NCBI GenBank assembly: GCA_029012085.1 | Contig: JAQXLK010000278.1 | Location: 1 to 42,866 of the forward strand | Source of the DNA: Clostridiales bacterium | GTDB taxonomy: Bacteria; Bacillota; Clostridia; Lachnospirales; Lachnospiraceae | DNA: 42,866 nucleotides | Direction: 5' to 3' | In this document: positions 8,542 through 17,703 of the stretch, piece by piece | How the letters are laid out: every line of letters begins with the position of its first letter | How positions within the stretch are numbered: position 1 is the stretch's first letter | Position numbers and translations under genes: made by a program | Notes under the pieces: model-generated | Database searches by the model: none | Told to the model about the DNA's origin: nothing | What the model saw: the letters and a program-made list of their open reading frames with translations, nothing else

Positions 8542-9939
8542 CTATTTTACTCTATTTCCATGTTGTGTACCGTAATCTTCCATAATCTTTCCACATACTT
8601 CTTCAATATCCGTACTATTGGTATCCACCAGTACATCTGCTGCTCTCTCATACAATGGAGCCCTTTCTTTCATCAACATGCAGATTCGTTCATATGGATT
8701 CTCACATTGAAGCAATGGTCGGTTACTGTCCTCTTTCACACGTTCATATATCACCTGATTTGCTGCAGTCAGATAATAAACTCTGCCAATTTCTTTCAAA
8801 AGCCTGGCATTACTGGTTCGAAGAGGCATACCTCCACCTGTGGAAAAAACCGTATTAGTCACTGTATCCCGAAGCCTGGTTAGTACCTCTGTCTCCAGTT
8901 TTCTAAAATAGTCCTCTCCATCTTCCTCAAATATCTTTGCTATCGGCTTTCCTGCCTGTTCTTCGATAAAAGCATCTGTATCTAAAAAATTCATATTTTG
9001 TTTTTCAGCTAGTGCCTTTCCAAATGTTGTTTTTCCACTGCCCATAAATCCAATCAGCACAATATTATCTTTTGGATAAACATTACGTTTCAGTTCTACA
9101 TAAATATCATTCACAATGTCCTGCGGAACATGTATGTCATGCCATAATTCATAAGCAATCACACCTTGATATAGAAGCATTTTAAGTGCATTATATGCTT
9201 TACCGCCAGCCTCTGTTACAAGCTGCATAAATCTTGTATTTGCAGGATTATAAATTAAATCCACACCGATTTTAACTTTCTTATAAAATTCTTTATCCGA
9301 AAGCACCACATCCTCCACATGTGGTGCAAGACCGATAGATGTTGCCTGAAATACAATCAGCCTTTCCTCATTTATCTGACGGTAATCTTCTAATGCCATA
9401 GGAACAATCACAGTACCCATCTGCAGTGTATTCATATCTTTAGCAATCACTTCTGCCTTTTCAAATGTTCGATTCAACAGATACACCTTTCCTGCACCTT
9501 CTGTCAGACACATATATACCACAGCCTTTGCAGCACCGCCTGCCCCTAATATGACGACCGTTTCCCCTTCAAGAGAAATGCCATCCTCTTTTATCTGTCT
9601 TGAAAGTCCCAGCATATCTGTATTATAGCCCTTATATCCGCCATCCATACGAACCAGTGTATTAACAGCTCCTATCTGTTTTGCCGCCTCATCAATCTCC
9701 AAAAGACTTTCCATAACCCGGTTCTTATGGGGAACTGTAACATTCATGCCCAAAACATTCAGCTCATAAGCACCTTTTACTGCATCAGCGAGTCCCTCGG
9801 ACTCCACCTTAAATGGTACGTAAACTGAATTCACACCCAATCCTTTACTTATTCCGTTATGTATGACCGGTGACAGCGTATGCTCCACCGGATTACCAAT
9901 CAGACCTATTAATCTTGTCTTTCCGTTAATATCCACCAT
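8542..9939 (-). CDS. aroE-aroK: Fused shikimate dehydrogenase - shikimate kinase
   Basis: A 465-residue bifunctional enzyme. Residues 1 to about 285 are shikimate dehydrogenase (AroE): NVTVPHKN near 65, GYNTDMLG, and the nucleotide-binding VVILGAGGAAKAV near 130. From about 290 to the end is shikimate kinase (AroK): Walker A GFMGSGKTTF near 296, DTDAFIEE, the GGG shikimate-binding loop and the lid motif with SNRPLL. Together they reduce 3-dehydroshikimate to shikimate and phosphorylate it, two consecutive steps towards chorismate. The joined frame has no internal start or stop. It follows yqeG by 12 bases, so the two are very likely cotranscribed. Confidence 0.93.
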   Translation of the reverse strand: MVDINGKTRLIGLIGNPVEHTLSPVIHNGISKGLGVNSVYVPFKVESEGLADAVKGAYELNVLGMNVTVPHKNRVMESLLEIDEAAKQIGAVNTLVRMDGGYKGYNTDMLGLSRQIKEDGISLEGETVVILGAGGAAKAVVYMCLTEGAGKVYLLNRTFEKAEVIAKDMNTLQMGTVIVPMALEDYRQINEERLIVFQATSIGLAPHVEDVVLSDKEFYKKVKIGVDLIYNPANTRFMQLVTEAGGKAYNALKMLLYQGVIAYELWHDIHVPQDIVNDIYVELKRNVYPKDNIVLIGFMGSGKTTFGKALAEKQNMNFLDTDAFIEEQAGKPIAKIFEEDGEDYFRKLETEVLTRLRDTVTNTVFSTGGGMPLRTSNARLLKEIGRVYYLTAANQVIYERVKEDSNRPLLQCENPYERICMLMKERAPLYERAADVLVDTNSTDIEEVCGKIMEDYGTQHGNRVK

Positions 9940-9951
9940 CTTTTCTTCCTT

Positions 9952-10476
9952 TCACGCTTCCACATCAAAACATCCACTATGAAGTCCCCGCTTTCTACGG
10001 TATCTCCACTTAATATACTTTTCCGGGATTCTCTTTAAAACAATCTGAATCTCCTCCTTTGGATTGATAGGATCTAATAATATGCTATACAACCCGGCAC
10101 TTTTTGCTCCCCATATATCTGTAAATATCTGATCACCCACAAATAATGTATTGGAAACATCCGTGCCCATTAGTTCCATTGCCTTTTTGTATCCTTTCGT
10201 AAGTGGCTTTCCCCCTTTATAGATGTATTGTACCTTCAGGGGTTCGTTAAAGGATGCAACTCTTTCTTTGTCATTATTTGATAACAGACAAATCCGATAT
10301 CCCAGTTTCTTTAAATATGCTATAAATGTAATAGCCTTCTCATCTGCCGGAGCATCATGGGGAACAAGTGTATTATCTATATCAAAAATAACCCCCCGGT
10401 AGCCCTGCTCATAATATGTTTCAAATGGAACATCCTCCTTCTTGTCATAATATCTATCCGGATAAAGATTACGCAT
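9952..10476 (-). CDS. yqeG: YqeG family HAD-IIIA phosphatase
   Basis: A 174-residue cytosolic HAD-superfamily protein of the YqeG family. Motif I FDIDNTLV is near residue 30, motif II Ser/Asn in LLSNND, a conserved Lys in GGKPLTKGY, and motif III/IV VGDQIFTDIWGA. The physiological substrate is not established. In Bacillus yqeG is also found next to aroE and yqeH-type genes, and here it directly precedes aroE-aroK. The ATG at 10476 is preferred because GAGG lies eight bases upstream; an in-frame ATG six codons earlier lacks this. The gene starts just after the terminator of the pilus locus. Confidence 0.85.
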   Translation of the reverse strand: MRNLYPDRYYDKKEDVPFETYYEQGYRGVIFDIDNTLVPHDAPADEKAITFIAYLKKLGYRICLLSNNDKERVASFNEPLKVQYIYKGGKPLTKGYKKAMELMGTDVSNTLFVGDQIFTDIWGAKSAGLYSILLDPINPKEEIQIVLKRIPEKYIKWRYRRKRGLHSGCFDVEA

Positions 10477-10500
10477 GTCATATACCTCATTCATTCATTT

Positions 10501-10529
10501 TGAGTTTCACAAAACTCAGTGCCATTGTA
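10501..10529 (-). promoter_or_regulatory. Possible extended -10 promoter and leader hairpin of the yqeG operon
   Basis: The minus strand carries TGTTACAAT, an extended -10 element with TACAAT at 10524-10529, immediately after the pilus-locus terminator. No good -35 is seen. Downstream, TGAGTTT-TGTG-AAACTCA (10501-10518) can form a 7-bp hairpin in the leader. Some new initiation is needed here if the terminator works. Confidence 0.4.
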
Positions 10530-10533
10530 ACAC

Positions 10534-10565
10534 AAAAACGGTGTGAAGGAAACCCTTCACACCGT
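10534..10565 (-). terminator. Rho-independent terminator of the pilus locus
   Basis: A perfect 12-bp stem (10538-10549 with 10554-10565) with a 4-base loop is followed on the minus strand by TTTTT. It lies about 43 bases after the stop of the fibro-slime gene and marks the end of the pilus transcription unit. Confidence 0.9.
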
Positions 10566-10607
10566 CTTTCATTTTCTTTATATTCTGCATTTGCAGTATT
10601 TTTGATT

Positions 10608-13370
10608 TTACGTCAAATCCTTCAAATCAGGAGCTATTCTCTTTGCTCTCAACTCGAATTTTAAATCCGGATAAGTCCATTGCTTTGCCTCCCAATCATA
10701 TTCTGGGATATACTTAAGTGTTAATTCCGGAACTCCTGCTTCATTAATCCAAATTACACCAACCTCTTTCTCCTTGGTTGAATCATAACCTGTCTGTGGA
10801 ACCTCTTCATCGTTAATAAATAGCTTATAACTGGTTAAGACAGTTGGATCTAACTTAATTGTATAATTTCCCATTGGAAGCTGGTCTAAGCTAACATCTG
10901 TAACTCCAATTACATCCGGATTATTCTCATAATGATAAGCTCCCGGTTTATCTTTGGAATTGCTTATATAATTATATTTTGCATTTGGAGAATCGCCCTC
11001 CCTCACATAGATGACCTCATCATCTGCTTCAGATAACATATAATCACCGTCTCTGTCTATCGTAAACTTACCATAATCAGCTAACTGCTTTTTCTCGTTA
11101 TCTGTCTTGGCAACACATAATTGGGCACTTCCGGTAAGTACCGTTACGGTTCTGTCTTTACCTTCTTTACCTTTTGTTGCTTTTTGAGCACCATCCATCC
11201 ATGCATCATAGGTTACATCCGTATGGAATGTCAAAGATTTCTCATTCACAGTTGTTCCAGCCACATCATCATATTTAGAATATGGTTTAAAAGATGTATC
11301 ATATTGTGGTCCTGTAACTTTAACAACTTCTCCCTGACGTACTTCCAACTTTTTAAAATAATCCGATACAGCAGCTACTTCAGTAGGTGTAGGATTCTTT
11401 GGATCAACAAATGTAAACTCTGCAGTACGTGTAGTATCAATATTACCATTTTCATCCACTACTGTTACCTTTAACTTGTTATCCCTCAGAGTAACACCTT
11501 CACCTAATTTGAAACCATTCGCACCAATCGTATTACCTAATTCATCAGTAAAAGTAATATTTTTATTGGTTGTTAACTCTCGCAAGGTTGTAAAGTTATA
11601 ATTCAAATCCTGAAGATAACCATATGGAATAGAATCATAGTCCATATCAAAACTTACATCATCGTTTGCCAACTTAAAATTCATCTTGCCATAGAAATTA
11701 CTTTCTGTAGAATGACGTTCCATATAGAAGAAATCAAGACTTACAACTTTACCATTCTTGATATCCCACTCTGGATGTTCCGTTGCAATCTTATCCAGAT
11801 TAATTTCTCCATTTAACTGCGTATGCGCACCACCCAAATCCATATACAGATAATCATTTACAAAGACATATACATCATCATCACCAGAGAAATAGAAAGT
11901 CTGCTGTGCACCTTCTTTGTAAACAAATTTACTATGAGATGCAATCGTATAATGGAAGTTATGGTAATTATTACCACTGACAGAGGTACCCCATATTTTA
12001 TAATCAATTTCAGGATAGGCAGAAACAAGATCATCAAGGATAAACATACTACCACCCTCTGTTATCTTATCACCTTTTGTAGTATCCCCGGTATCGGTAC
12101 CAAATGCATTACGAATTGTTTTATCCGTCTTATTATAAATTATATCGTACTTTGGAATTTTGGAACTCGGTTCTGCTGCCGCAAATTCATAATATACTTT
12201 ACCATCACTATCAACTTTATGGAAAATTAAATTCTCATAATCGTTATATTGTGTATTTAAACTTGGATGATAGAGAAATAAATTTTTTGTAACAAAATAT
12301 GCATAATCCATACATGTAGTAATATCTGTCCATCCCAGACTAGGATCATTATCAAACTTAGTTTTTGACTGTGTATAATCACCAAGAGGATATCCCTTAT
12401 CCGGGTCTAAAACGATATATGCTACCGTCAACTTCTCGAATGCTTCATGTAAAGGATCTGTAACGCTATCTGCTATTTCTATAGTCACCTTAATTTCCCC
12501 ATTAGCATCTGCTGAAACCACACTGCCTTTTTTCACAGGAGTATCATTAATAAAAATTTTTGTTTTACCGGTATTATTATAGTTATTATCACCTTTCCAC
12601 AGGGAATTATTTACAGTATAACTGCCAGATAAACCGGTAAAGGTTTTAGAAACAGATACCTTCTTAAAAAAAGTAAGACCGTCTCTACGAACAATATACA
12701 CCGGTGTATCAGGAGTCAATTTATTGCCAGCTGCATCTACCTCATACACCTCCGCATATACTTCTTTATACTTAATCGTGGAATCACCATATGTCCTATT
12801 CTTGTTATAGTCTGAGTTTGGCACCATTTCCATTTTATAAGTAACACCCGGATCTAAACCTTCCGGTTTCCATATGCTATCATAATCACCAGGATTCAGA
12901 TGCTGATTTGTATTCCAGTCTAAAATACTTGCACTAGGTCTTGGATCATAATTTGCTTTCACATATTTTCGCAGACTTAAATCATGATACTCACTGCCAA
13001 CCTTTTTGTTCAACAAATTTGAAGAAAAGTTTCCTTCTAAGTTTTTCTGTACAATTCTTGCTATTTCTTCTACTGTCGATTGTTTGTACACAGGTGTTTT
13101 ATCTGGTCCAAGTTTTTCCTCAACAAGTCCTTTTCCATTTCCCAAACCATAATAATTCGAAAATAAACCCAGATTATACTGAGAAGCATTATTCCACTCA
13201 AACAGCAAATCATCTCTTCGAAAATCCAATACCTGAATTGGAAAATAAATCTCTGGCGGAAACTCATCTGTTGCAGCCTGAACAGCAGAAGGAAATGGTA
13301 TCGCTGTAACTGCCACCAAAACCGCTAACGAAGCAGAGACAATATGTTTCATAAATCTTTTCATTCTCAT
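10608..13370 (-). CDS. Secreted fibro-slime domain protein, candidate pilus-tip adhesin
   Basis: Encodes 920 residues. A Sec signal peptide covers about 1-32 (MRMKRFMKH, hydrophobic core, cleavage near AVQA). A fibro-slime/PA14-like module is centred near 450-560, recognised by FYFSGDDDVYVFVNDYLYMDL, the following LGGAH and LDFFYMERHSTESNFYGK; this resembles TIGR02148 domains first seen in Fibrobacter. The C-terminal 300 residues look like Ig/Cna-B-type beta domains. There is no LPXTG, LysM, SLH or membrane anchor. The gene is last in the type IV pilus locus, 18 bases after a PilW-like minor pilin, and ends at a terminator. This position matches pilY1 in Pseudomonas, so I infer a pilus-associated adhesin, perhaps for carbohydrate or a cell surface. 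Domain and location are seen; the role is inference. Confidence 0.8.
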   Translation of the reverse strand: MRMKRFMKHIVSASLAVLVAVTAIPFPSAVQAATDEFPPEIYFPIQVLDFRRDDLLFEWNNASQYNLGLFSNYYGLGNGKGLVEEKLGPDKTPVYKQSTVEEIARIVQKNLEGNFSSNLLNKKVGSEYHDLSLRKYVKANYDPRPSASILDWNTNQHLNPGDYDSIWKPEGLDPGVTYKMEMVPNSDYNKNRTYGDSTIKYKEVYAEVYEVDAAGNKLTPDTPVYIVRRDGLTFFKKVSVSKTFTGLSGSYTVNNSLWKGDNNYNNTGKTKIFINDTPVKKGSVVSADANGEIKVTIEIADSVTDPLHEAFEKLTVAYIVLDPDKGYPLGDYTQSKTKFDNDPSLGWTDITTCMDYAYFVTKNLFLYHPSLNTQYNDYENLIFHKVDSDGKVYYEFAAAEPSSKIPKYDIIYNKTDKTIRNAFGTDTGDTTKGDKITEGGSMFILDDLVSAYPEIDYKIWGTSVSGNNYHNFHYTIASHSKFVYKEGAQQTFYFSGDDDVYVFVNDYLYMDLGGAHTQLNGEINLDKIATEHPEWDIKNGKVVSLDFFYMERHSTESNFYGKMNFKLANDDVSFDMDYDSIPYGYLQDLNYNFTTLRELTTNKNITFTDELGNTIGANGFKLGEGVTLRDNKLKVTVVDENGNIDTTRTAEFTFVDPKNPTPTEVAAVSDYFKKLEVRQGEVVKVTGPQYDTSFKPYSKYDDVAGTTVNEKSLTFHTDVTYDAWMDGAQKATKGKEGKDRTVTVLTGSAQLCVAKTDNEKKQLADYGKFTIDRDGDYMLSEADDEVIYVREGDSPNAKYNYISNSKDKPGAYHYENNPDVIGVTDVSLDQLPMGNYTIKLDPTVLTSYKLFINDEEVPQTGYDSTKEKEVGVIWINEAGVPELTLKYIPEYDWEAKQWTYPDLKFELRAKRIAPDLKDLT

Positions 13371-13388
13371 CCTATTCCCTCCTCCTTT

Positions 13389-14291
13389 TTACTTCTTTTT
13401 AAACATCTTCTGTGGTACCACAGTCAAGACATTTGAGTTACGTAACAATACGGATTCCGCATAATTATATGTATATTTATGATATCTGGAATCCTCAAGA
13501 AGCATATCGACAAATACTGTCTCAGCTTCAGTATCTGCTGATAAGTAACAATCCTTTACACACTCTGTCAAGAGTCCATTCTCACCTTTTCCCTTGGCTG
13601 CCTTTGTTTTTACGGAAGCTTCCGCGATTCTATAACCGTCTGCAACACCTGTTCCAAAAGCGGAAACATCCCCTCTGTCCATATATATTTCATTACCTTT
13701 AAAGTAATAAATAACATAGGCTTCCGTTTCAACACCATCTATCTTTTTCTGATAGCGCAAATAAATACATTCCGGTTTTACATACAGAGGTTCTCCTGCT
13801 ACACCATCCTTTGTAAGAATTCGGAAAGACTTTACTGCCGTTCCATCTTCATCACCGGATAGCGGATATACAGCACCAGATTCATCCACCAATGTATAAT
13901 CCGTATCGTTCAAAATAATCTTTCGATCTGTTGTTCCGTTTTTTAAATAATTGGGATAATTATCCACTACTAACTGTCCCGAAAGACTTCCACCATCACT
14001 TACACTTCTCGCTTTTCTATTCTTTGCATTTAACTGGTTATCCAGCTTATACATCTTACCATCCTGAGTAGATACTCTGATATACGTTGCCTGAGCTAAT
14101 GCATCCGAAAGCTGTTCTCCCACTTCCATAGCTTCAGTCTGAAGACTCAGATTCTTTTTTGTCTTCGATAAAGCCCCTGATGTTGTACCCATAAACTGGG
14201 TTACCATAATCATAACAATGGACAATAAGGCTACGGCAATCAGTAATTCAATCAATGAGAATCCTTTATTCTTATTCATTTGCTGATTCAA
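13389..14291 (-). CDS. PilW/GspJ-like minor pilin
   Basis: A 300-residue protein with a class III (prepilin) signal, NKNKG|FSLIELLIAVALLSIV, with Phe+1 and Glu+5, and a single N-terminal helix followed by a mostly beta C-terminal domain. The large size and the segment after the helix (TQFMGTTSGALSKTKKNL) resemble PilW/GspJ minor pilins, which help form the initiation and tip complex. The most likely start is TTG at 14291, which has AAGGAGG eight bases upstream; the ATG four codons later is too far from it. The stop of the preceding FimT-like gene is 13 bases upstream, so translation is tightly linked. Confidence 0.8.
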   Translation of the reverse strand: MNQQMNKNKGFSLIELLIAVALLSIVMIMVTQFMGTTSGALSKTKKNLSLQTEAMEVGEQLSDALAQATYIRVSTQDGKMYKLDNQLNAKNRKARSVSDGGSLSGQLVVDNYPNYLKNGTTDRKIILNDTDYTLVDESGAVYPLSGDEDGTAVKSFRILTKDGVAGEPLYVKPECIYLRYQKKIDGVETEAYVIYYFKGNEIYMDRGDVSAFGTGVADGYRIAEASVKTKAAKGKGENGLLTECVKDCYLSADTEAETVFVDMLLEDSRYHKYTYNYAESVLLRNSNVLTVVPQKMFKKK

Positions 14292-14304
14292 CTACTCCAC
14301 CTCC

Positions 14305-14850
14305 TTATTTAACATAATGCTTTCCTGAAACAGGGTCTAAAGAAATCGTAGCATATGGTTTCTCACCATATTTTCTGGCATATATCACATAGGAACCACC
14401 ACCATATTTTGTAGAACCGTCTGATTTAATAAACTGTATTATCATATCACTGCCTGACCACGCCTGCCCTGTGGCTGGCTGATATTCAATCTTTGAAATC
14501 TCTTTTGATAAGACCGCTTCACAATTTTCATCTTTATTTGGATTTAATGCGTTCCCTGCACTATCTGTTATGTTACTACCATTAACATACCCTGTCATAA
14601 TCGCATAGGTACCATCTGTTCTTTCTTTAATCACCATGCAAAGCGGGGTACTTGTGCTGTTTGTTGAAGTGGAAACCGCTTTTGTTCGGACCAGACAACT
14701 GCTCATCTGATTATTCAGCTCACTTACTGCAGACTGACGTTTCGATTCTTTTATAATTCCGATGGTAATAAAAGAAACACCACCAAGAATCGCTATGATT
14801 GCGATTACAATAATCATTTCAACCAGTGTATACCCTTTGTTTTTCTTCAT
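14305..14850 (-). CDS. FimT/GspH-like minor pilin
   Basis: Encodes 181 residues with a type III prepilin signal MKKNKG|YTLVEMIIVIAIIAIL (Tyr+1, Glu+5). The globular part is about 145 residues. The size, single helix and position among other minor pilins suggest a FimT/FimU/GspH-like subunit, though the globular domain gives no strong family signature. The ATG at 14850 is chosen because GGTGG lies five bases upstream and the basic leader is then the usual six residues; a GTG three codons earlier is possible. PilD in this locus should cleave after Gly6. Confidence 0.78.
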   Translation of the reverse strand: MKKNKGYTLVEMIIVIAIIAILGGVSFITIGIIKESKRQSAVSELNNQMSSCLVRTKAVSTSTNSTSTPLCMVIKERTDGTYAIMTGYVNGSNITDSAGNALNPNKDENCEAVLSKEISKIEYQPATGQAWSGSDMIIQFIKSDGSTKYGGGSYVIYARKYGEKPYATISLDPVSGKHYVK

Positions 14851-14862
14851 ATATACCACCGC

Positions 14863-17703
14863 CTAATCTACATTCTTCTTCCAGTTCTTGAAAGCTAAAA
14901 TGTCTTCATACTGAACTGCTGTTATGCTCTTCATAGATTCCACATTACTATCCGGTGTGGTTGAGGTTGAAAACTCACTTGGAACATAATGACGGAACAA
15001 GGAACAAATGCCTGATAAATCCTCACCGCCAAGTCTCTTTGACTCATCACACTCTCGTAATACCGATTTAATAATTTCTGCATTTGCAACAAAATCAATA
15101 GAATGCTCAACTTTAATCTTTCCGCCTGCAACAATCAGACCTTCAAATTCTTTCACATTGGAATCAAATGTTACATCACCTTTACAGATAACAATACCCT
15201 TTACTCTGCCATCCGGAGTATCCGCTGAAACATTAACATTAGCTTCTCCTAAAAAGACAATATATCCGGATTTCATCTTATTCTTAGCCTTTATTTTACC
15301 TCTGTCTTTTGTTTCAGTAATGCCATTCAGACCTTCAAAATTGAAATAATAATTAATCGGTGTGATATTACCTTCATCCGCAGTATAGGCATTTTCCACT
15401 GCAACAGCATTAGTAGAGTCGCTTGTTAAGAGCATCTTCATCTCTTTATATTCCTTCTGCAGACCTTTTGTAATCTTTTGTGAATATTGCTGTGGATTGG
15501 AACCAGCAACCGAATCATCCGGCACATCGTCCTGAAGCTTTTTATCCAATGCTTTTTTCGCCTCTAAAAGAGGTGCCACACTCTTACTGTCTGCTTTAAT
15601 GGTAACCTTATCACCTTTCTTTACAGAAATAGCAGAATTAGAATAAATTTTACTCACATCCACATTAACAAGATTAACCTTAAACTCATCATAATCTGTT
15701 ATATCATAGAAGTTTGCAAGATCACCCTTTGTGTGTGTCTCACCAGCAGCCAAGTCAAAGAGCTTTGTGTACTCTTCCATATATTTATTCATTGTAACAG
15801 CATCTTTTGCCTGGGAAAAATCATAAAAATAATACTCAGAACCGGAAATTACGGTTTTAATAACCGGAACCTTGCTAAGATCATCCCACATATCTTTAAA
15901 ATAGTCTGCTGTTCGAATACTCTCCGGCCATATAACATATAAACTTCCATCCGTTGGATCCTCTTTTACATTATATGGCGGAATATATGCCAGCTGATTA
16001 CTCTTAACAGAAAGACCTTCACCTGTGCGATAATCCTGGATTCTTGTTTTGTTTCCATCCTTATCCATAGAATAGTTTTCATCTGATTTCTCTTCATATG
16101 AATAGGTATCCTTTGTTACTCTCTCCACACTACCATCGTCTGGTGTTGTAGGTGTTACAGGTGTCAGTGTCAATTTATTATCCGCTTCTGTTGCCACATA
16201 CTCATTTGATGTAGTAGCTTTTGACATTTCCACATAAGCCTGACCTGCAATATACATGGTATTCACATTTGATAAATCCAATGTGGAATCAGAACCATTC
16301 ACAACTACAGAACTACTATTGTAGTGTGCCTGACCTACCAAACGGTTTCCTTCCCCATCTTCGCCAATGTAGTTACCATCATTAATCTTAACAATAGACT
16401 TTCCATCTTTATCTTTCAAAAACTTTCGATTGGTAGATGCTTCAATAAAATCATCGCTATACTTACGATTATCGGTAGAAGCATAATTGTAACCATAATA
16501 GGTTCCATCTAAAGCAAATCCGGAACCTGCGGCATTTACTTCCAAGTCATCATAAACATAAGAATCTGCTTTCATCTTAAGGTTAGAACCTCTATAACTG
16601 TCCGTTCCAACCTTCTTTCTGGAATAGCCGCCTAATATAATACCATCTGCCCATACCTTAGTTGGAGACGCACCACCGTCTTTTATGCTACCAACCACAT
16701 TCAGATTTGCACAGTTCATGGAAGCAAGACTTCCCGGAACAATCAGTTTATCTGCCATAATAGTCACTTTTGCACCATTCACATAAAAACCGGAATACAT
16801 ACTCTTTTCTGAAACGCCATCACACTTTTTCAGCTCATCATCCGAATAGGAATTCACTCTGTTTGCTAATGGCTTTGTTCTTGTATCATCTGTTTCCTCT
16901 TCTACTTTTCCCGTAGATGCATTTGAATTATATTCTTTGTTGTAAAAGTCTGCTGCTGCATAAACATTACCGATAATACTGGAATTCGTTGAAATTCCGT
17001 TTACCTCAACACCCATGTCACTAATCATTACAAAATCATATAATTCGCTGATATCATTGCCCACAGAATCAAAATCAATATTGAAATCCGGAACGCTAAT
17101 CGTCAAGTCGGTTGTAATAGACTGAACAAAAGTGGTAGCAGCTCTCTTGTCACCGTTTTTCTTTGCGTTTACTGTACTATATTCCGCTTCTCTTGATAGT
17201 ATAACATCTTTAATAGTCAAAACATCGCCCTCTAATGCAACATTTCCGACAGAAATTTTAACTCCCTCCGGCACGGATGAACTGTACTGATTACTAATCA
17301 TACCATTCAGAGTATCAACAATGTTGGCATACTGAAGTTTTGAATCTTCCGTAAGCTTATGCAAAAAGGTATTTTTCATCAGCTTGTTTGCATCCGCATT
17401 CTTCATCGTCATATAAGTCTTTGATACAGAATCGAAATATACGATTACTTCTGATGTTTCATCATAAGCAGCATTCAGATGTTTCATGCTGATTTCACCA
17501 ACACCTTCATAAATCTCATCCATCGCCTGTTCCAAATAGTAAAAGTTATCTCTGGAATTAATGTCATAAGCTTTCATCCGGAAACATAAGGCCACTGCAA
17601 CCAAAAGTGCTGTAACTAAGACTGCAAGAAAGGAAATAGTTGCTACTACAACAATAAAGCTGTTTCCTTGATTTGACTTTCTTTTTCTTTTCAGTTTAAT
17701 CAA
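14863..17703 (-). CDS. Giant PilX/GspK-like minor pilin with large passenger domain
   Basis: A 946-residue protein with a prepilin-like N terminus: a very basic leader, then QG|NSFIVVVATISFLAVL. Position +5 is Val, not Glu. Absence of Glu5 is typical of PilX and of GspK, the large minor pseudopilins found at the tip. The remaining 900 residues contain repeated short beta segments (VNGAKVTIMADKLIVPGS, LNVVGSIKDG, MYIAGQAYVEMS, GIVICKGDVTFDSN, EGLIVAGGKIKVE), suggesting a beta-helix or stacked beta architecture as in PilX/DUF7305-type proteins. It is several times the usual PilX size and could display a functional domain at the pilus tip. TTG at 17703, with GGAGG eight bases upstream, is the likely start; it overlaps the PilV-like gene by eight bases. 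Confidence 0.75.
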   Translation of the reverse strand: MIKLKRKRKSNQGNSFIVVVATISFLAVLVTALLVAVALCFRMKAYDINSRDNFYYLEQAMDEIYEGVGEISMKHLNAAYDETSEVIVYFDSVSKTYMTMKNADANKLMKNTFLHKLTEDSKLQYANIVDTLNGMISNQYSSSVPEGVKISVGNVALEGDVLTIKDVILSREAEYSTVNAKKNGDKRAATTFVQSITTDLTISVPDFNIDFDSVGNDISELYDFVMISDMGVEVNGISTNSSIIGNVYAAADFYNKEYNSNASTGKVEEETDDTRTKPLANRVNSYSDDELKKCDGVSEKSMYSGFYVNGAKVTIMADKLIVPGSLASMNCANLNVVGSIKDGGASPTKVWADGIILGGYSRKKVGTDSYRGSNLKMKADSYVYDDLEVNAAGSGFALDGTYYGYNYASTDNRKYSDDFIEASTNRKFLKDKDGKSIVKINDGNYIGEDGEGNRLVGQAHYNSSSVVVNGSDSTLDLSNVNTMYIAGQAYVEMSKATTSNEYVATEADNKLTLTPVTPTTPDDGSVERVTKDTYSYEEKSDENYSMDKDGNKTRIQDYRTGEGLSVKSNQLAYIPPYNVKEDPTDGSLYVIWPESIRTADYFKDMWDDLSKVPVIKTVISGSEYYFYDFSQAKDAVTMNKYMEEYTKLFDLAAGETHTKGDLANFYDITDYDEFKVNLVNVDVSKIYSNSAISVKKGDKVTIKADSKSVAPLLEAKKALDKKLQDDVPDDSVAGSNPQQYSQKITKGLQKEYKEMKMLLTSDSTNAVAVENAYTADEGNITPINYYFNFEGLNGITETKDRGKIKAKNKMKSGYIVFLGEANVNVSADTPDGRVKGIVICKGDVTFDSNVKEFEGLIVAGGKIKVEHSIDFVANAEIIKSVLRECDESKRLGGEDLSGICSLFRHYVPSEFSTSTTPDSNVESMKSITAVQYEDILAFKNWKKNVD

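Noticed and set aside
11823-12230. 135-codon plus-strand frame in the fibro-slime gene
   Set aside because: Composition is rich in Ile/Thr/Tyr as expected for an antisense shadow; no start signal or domain.
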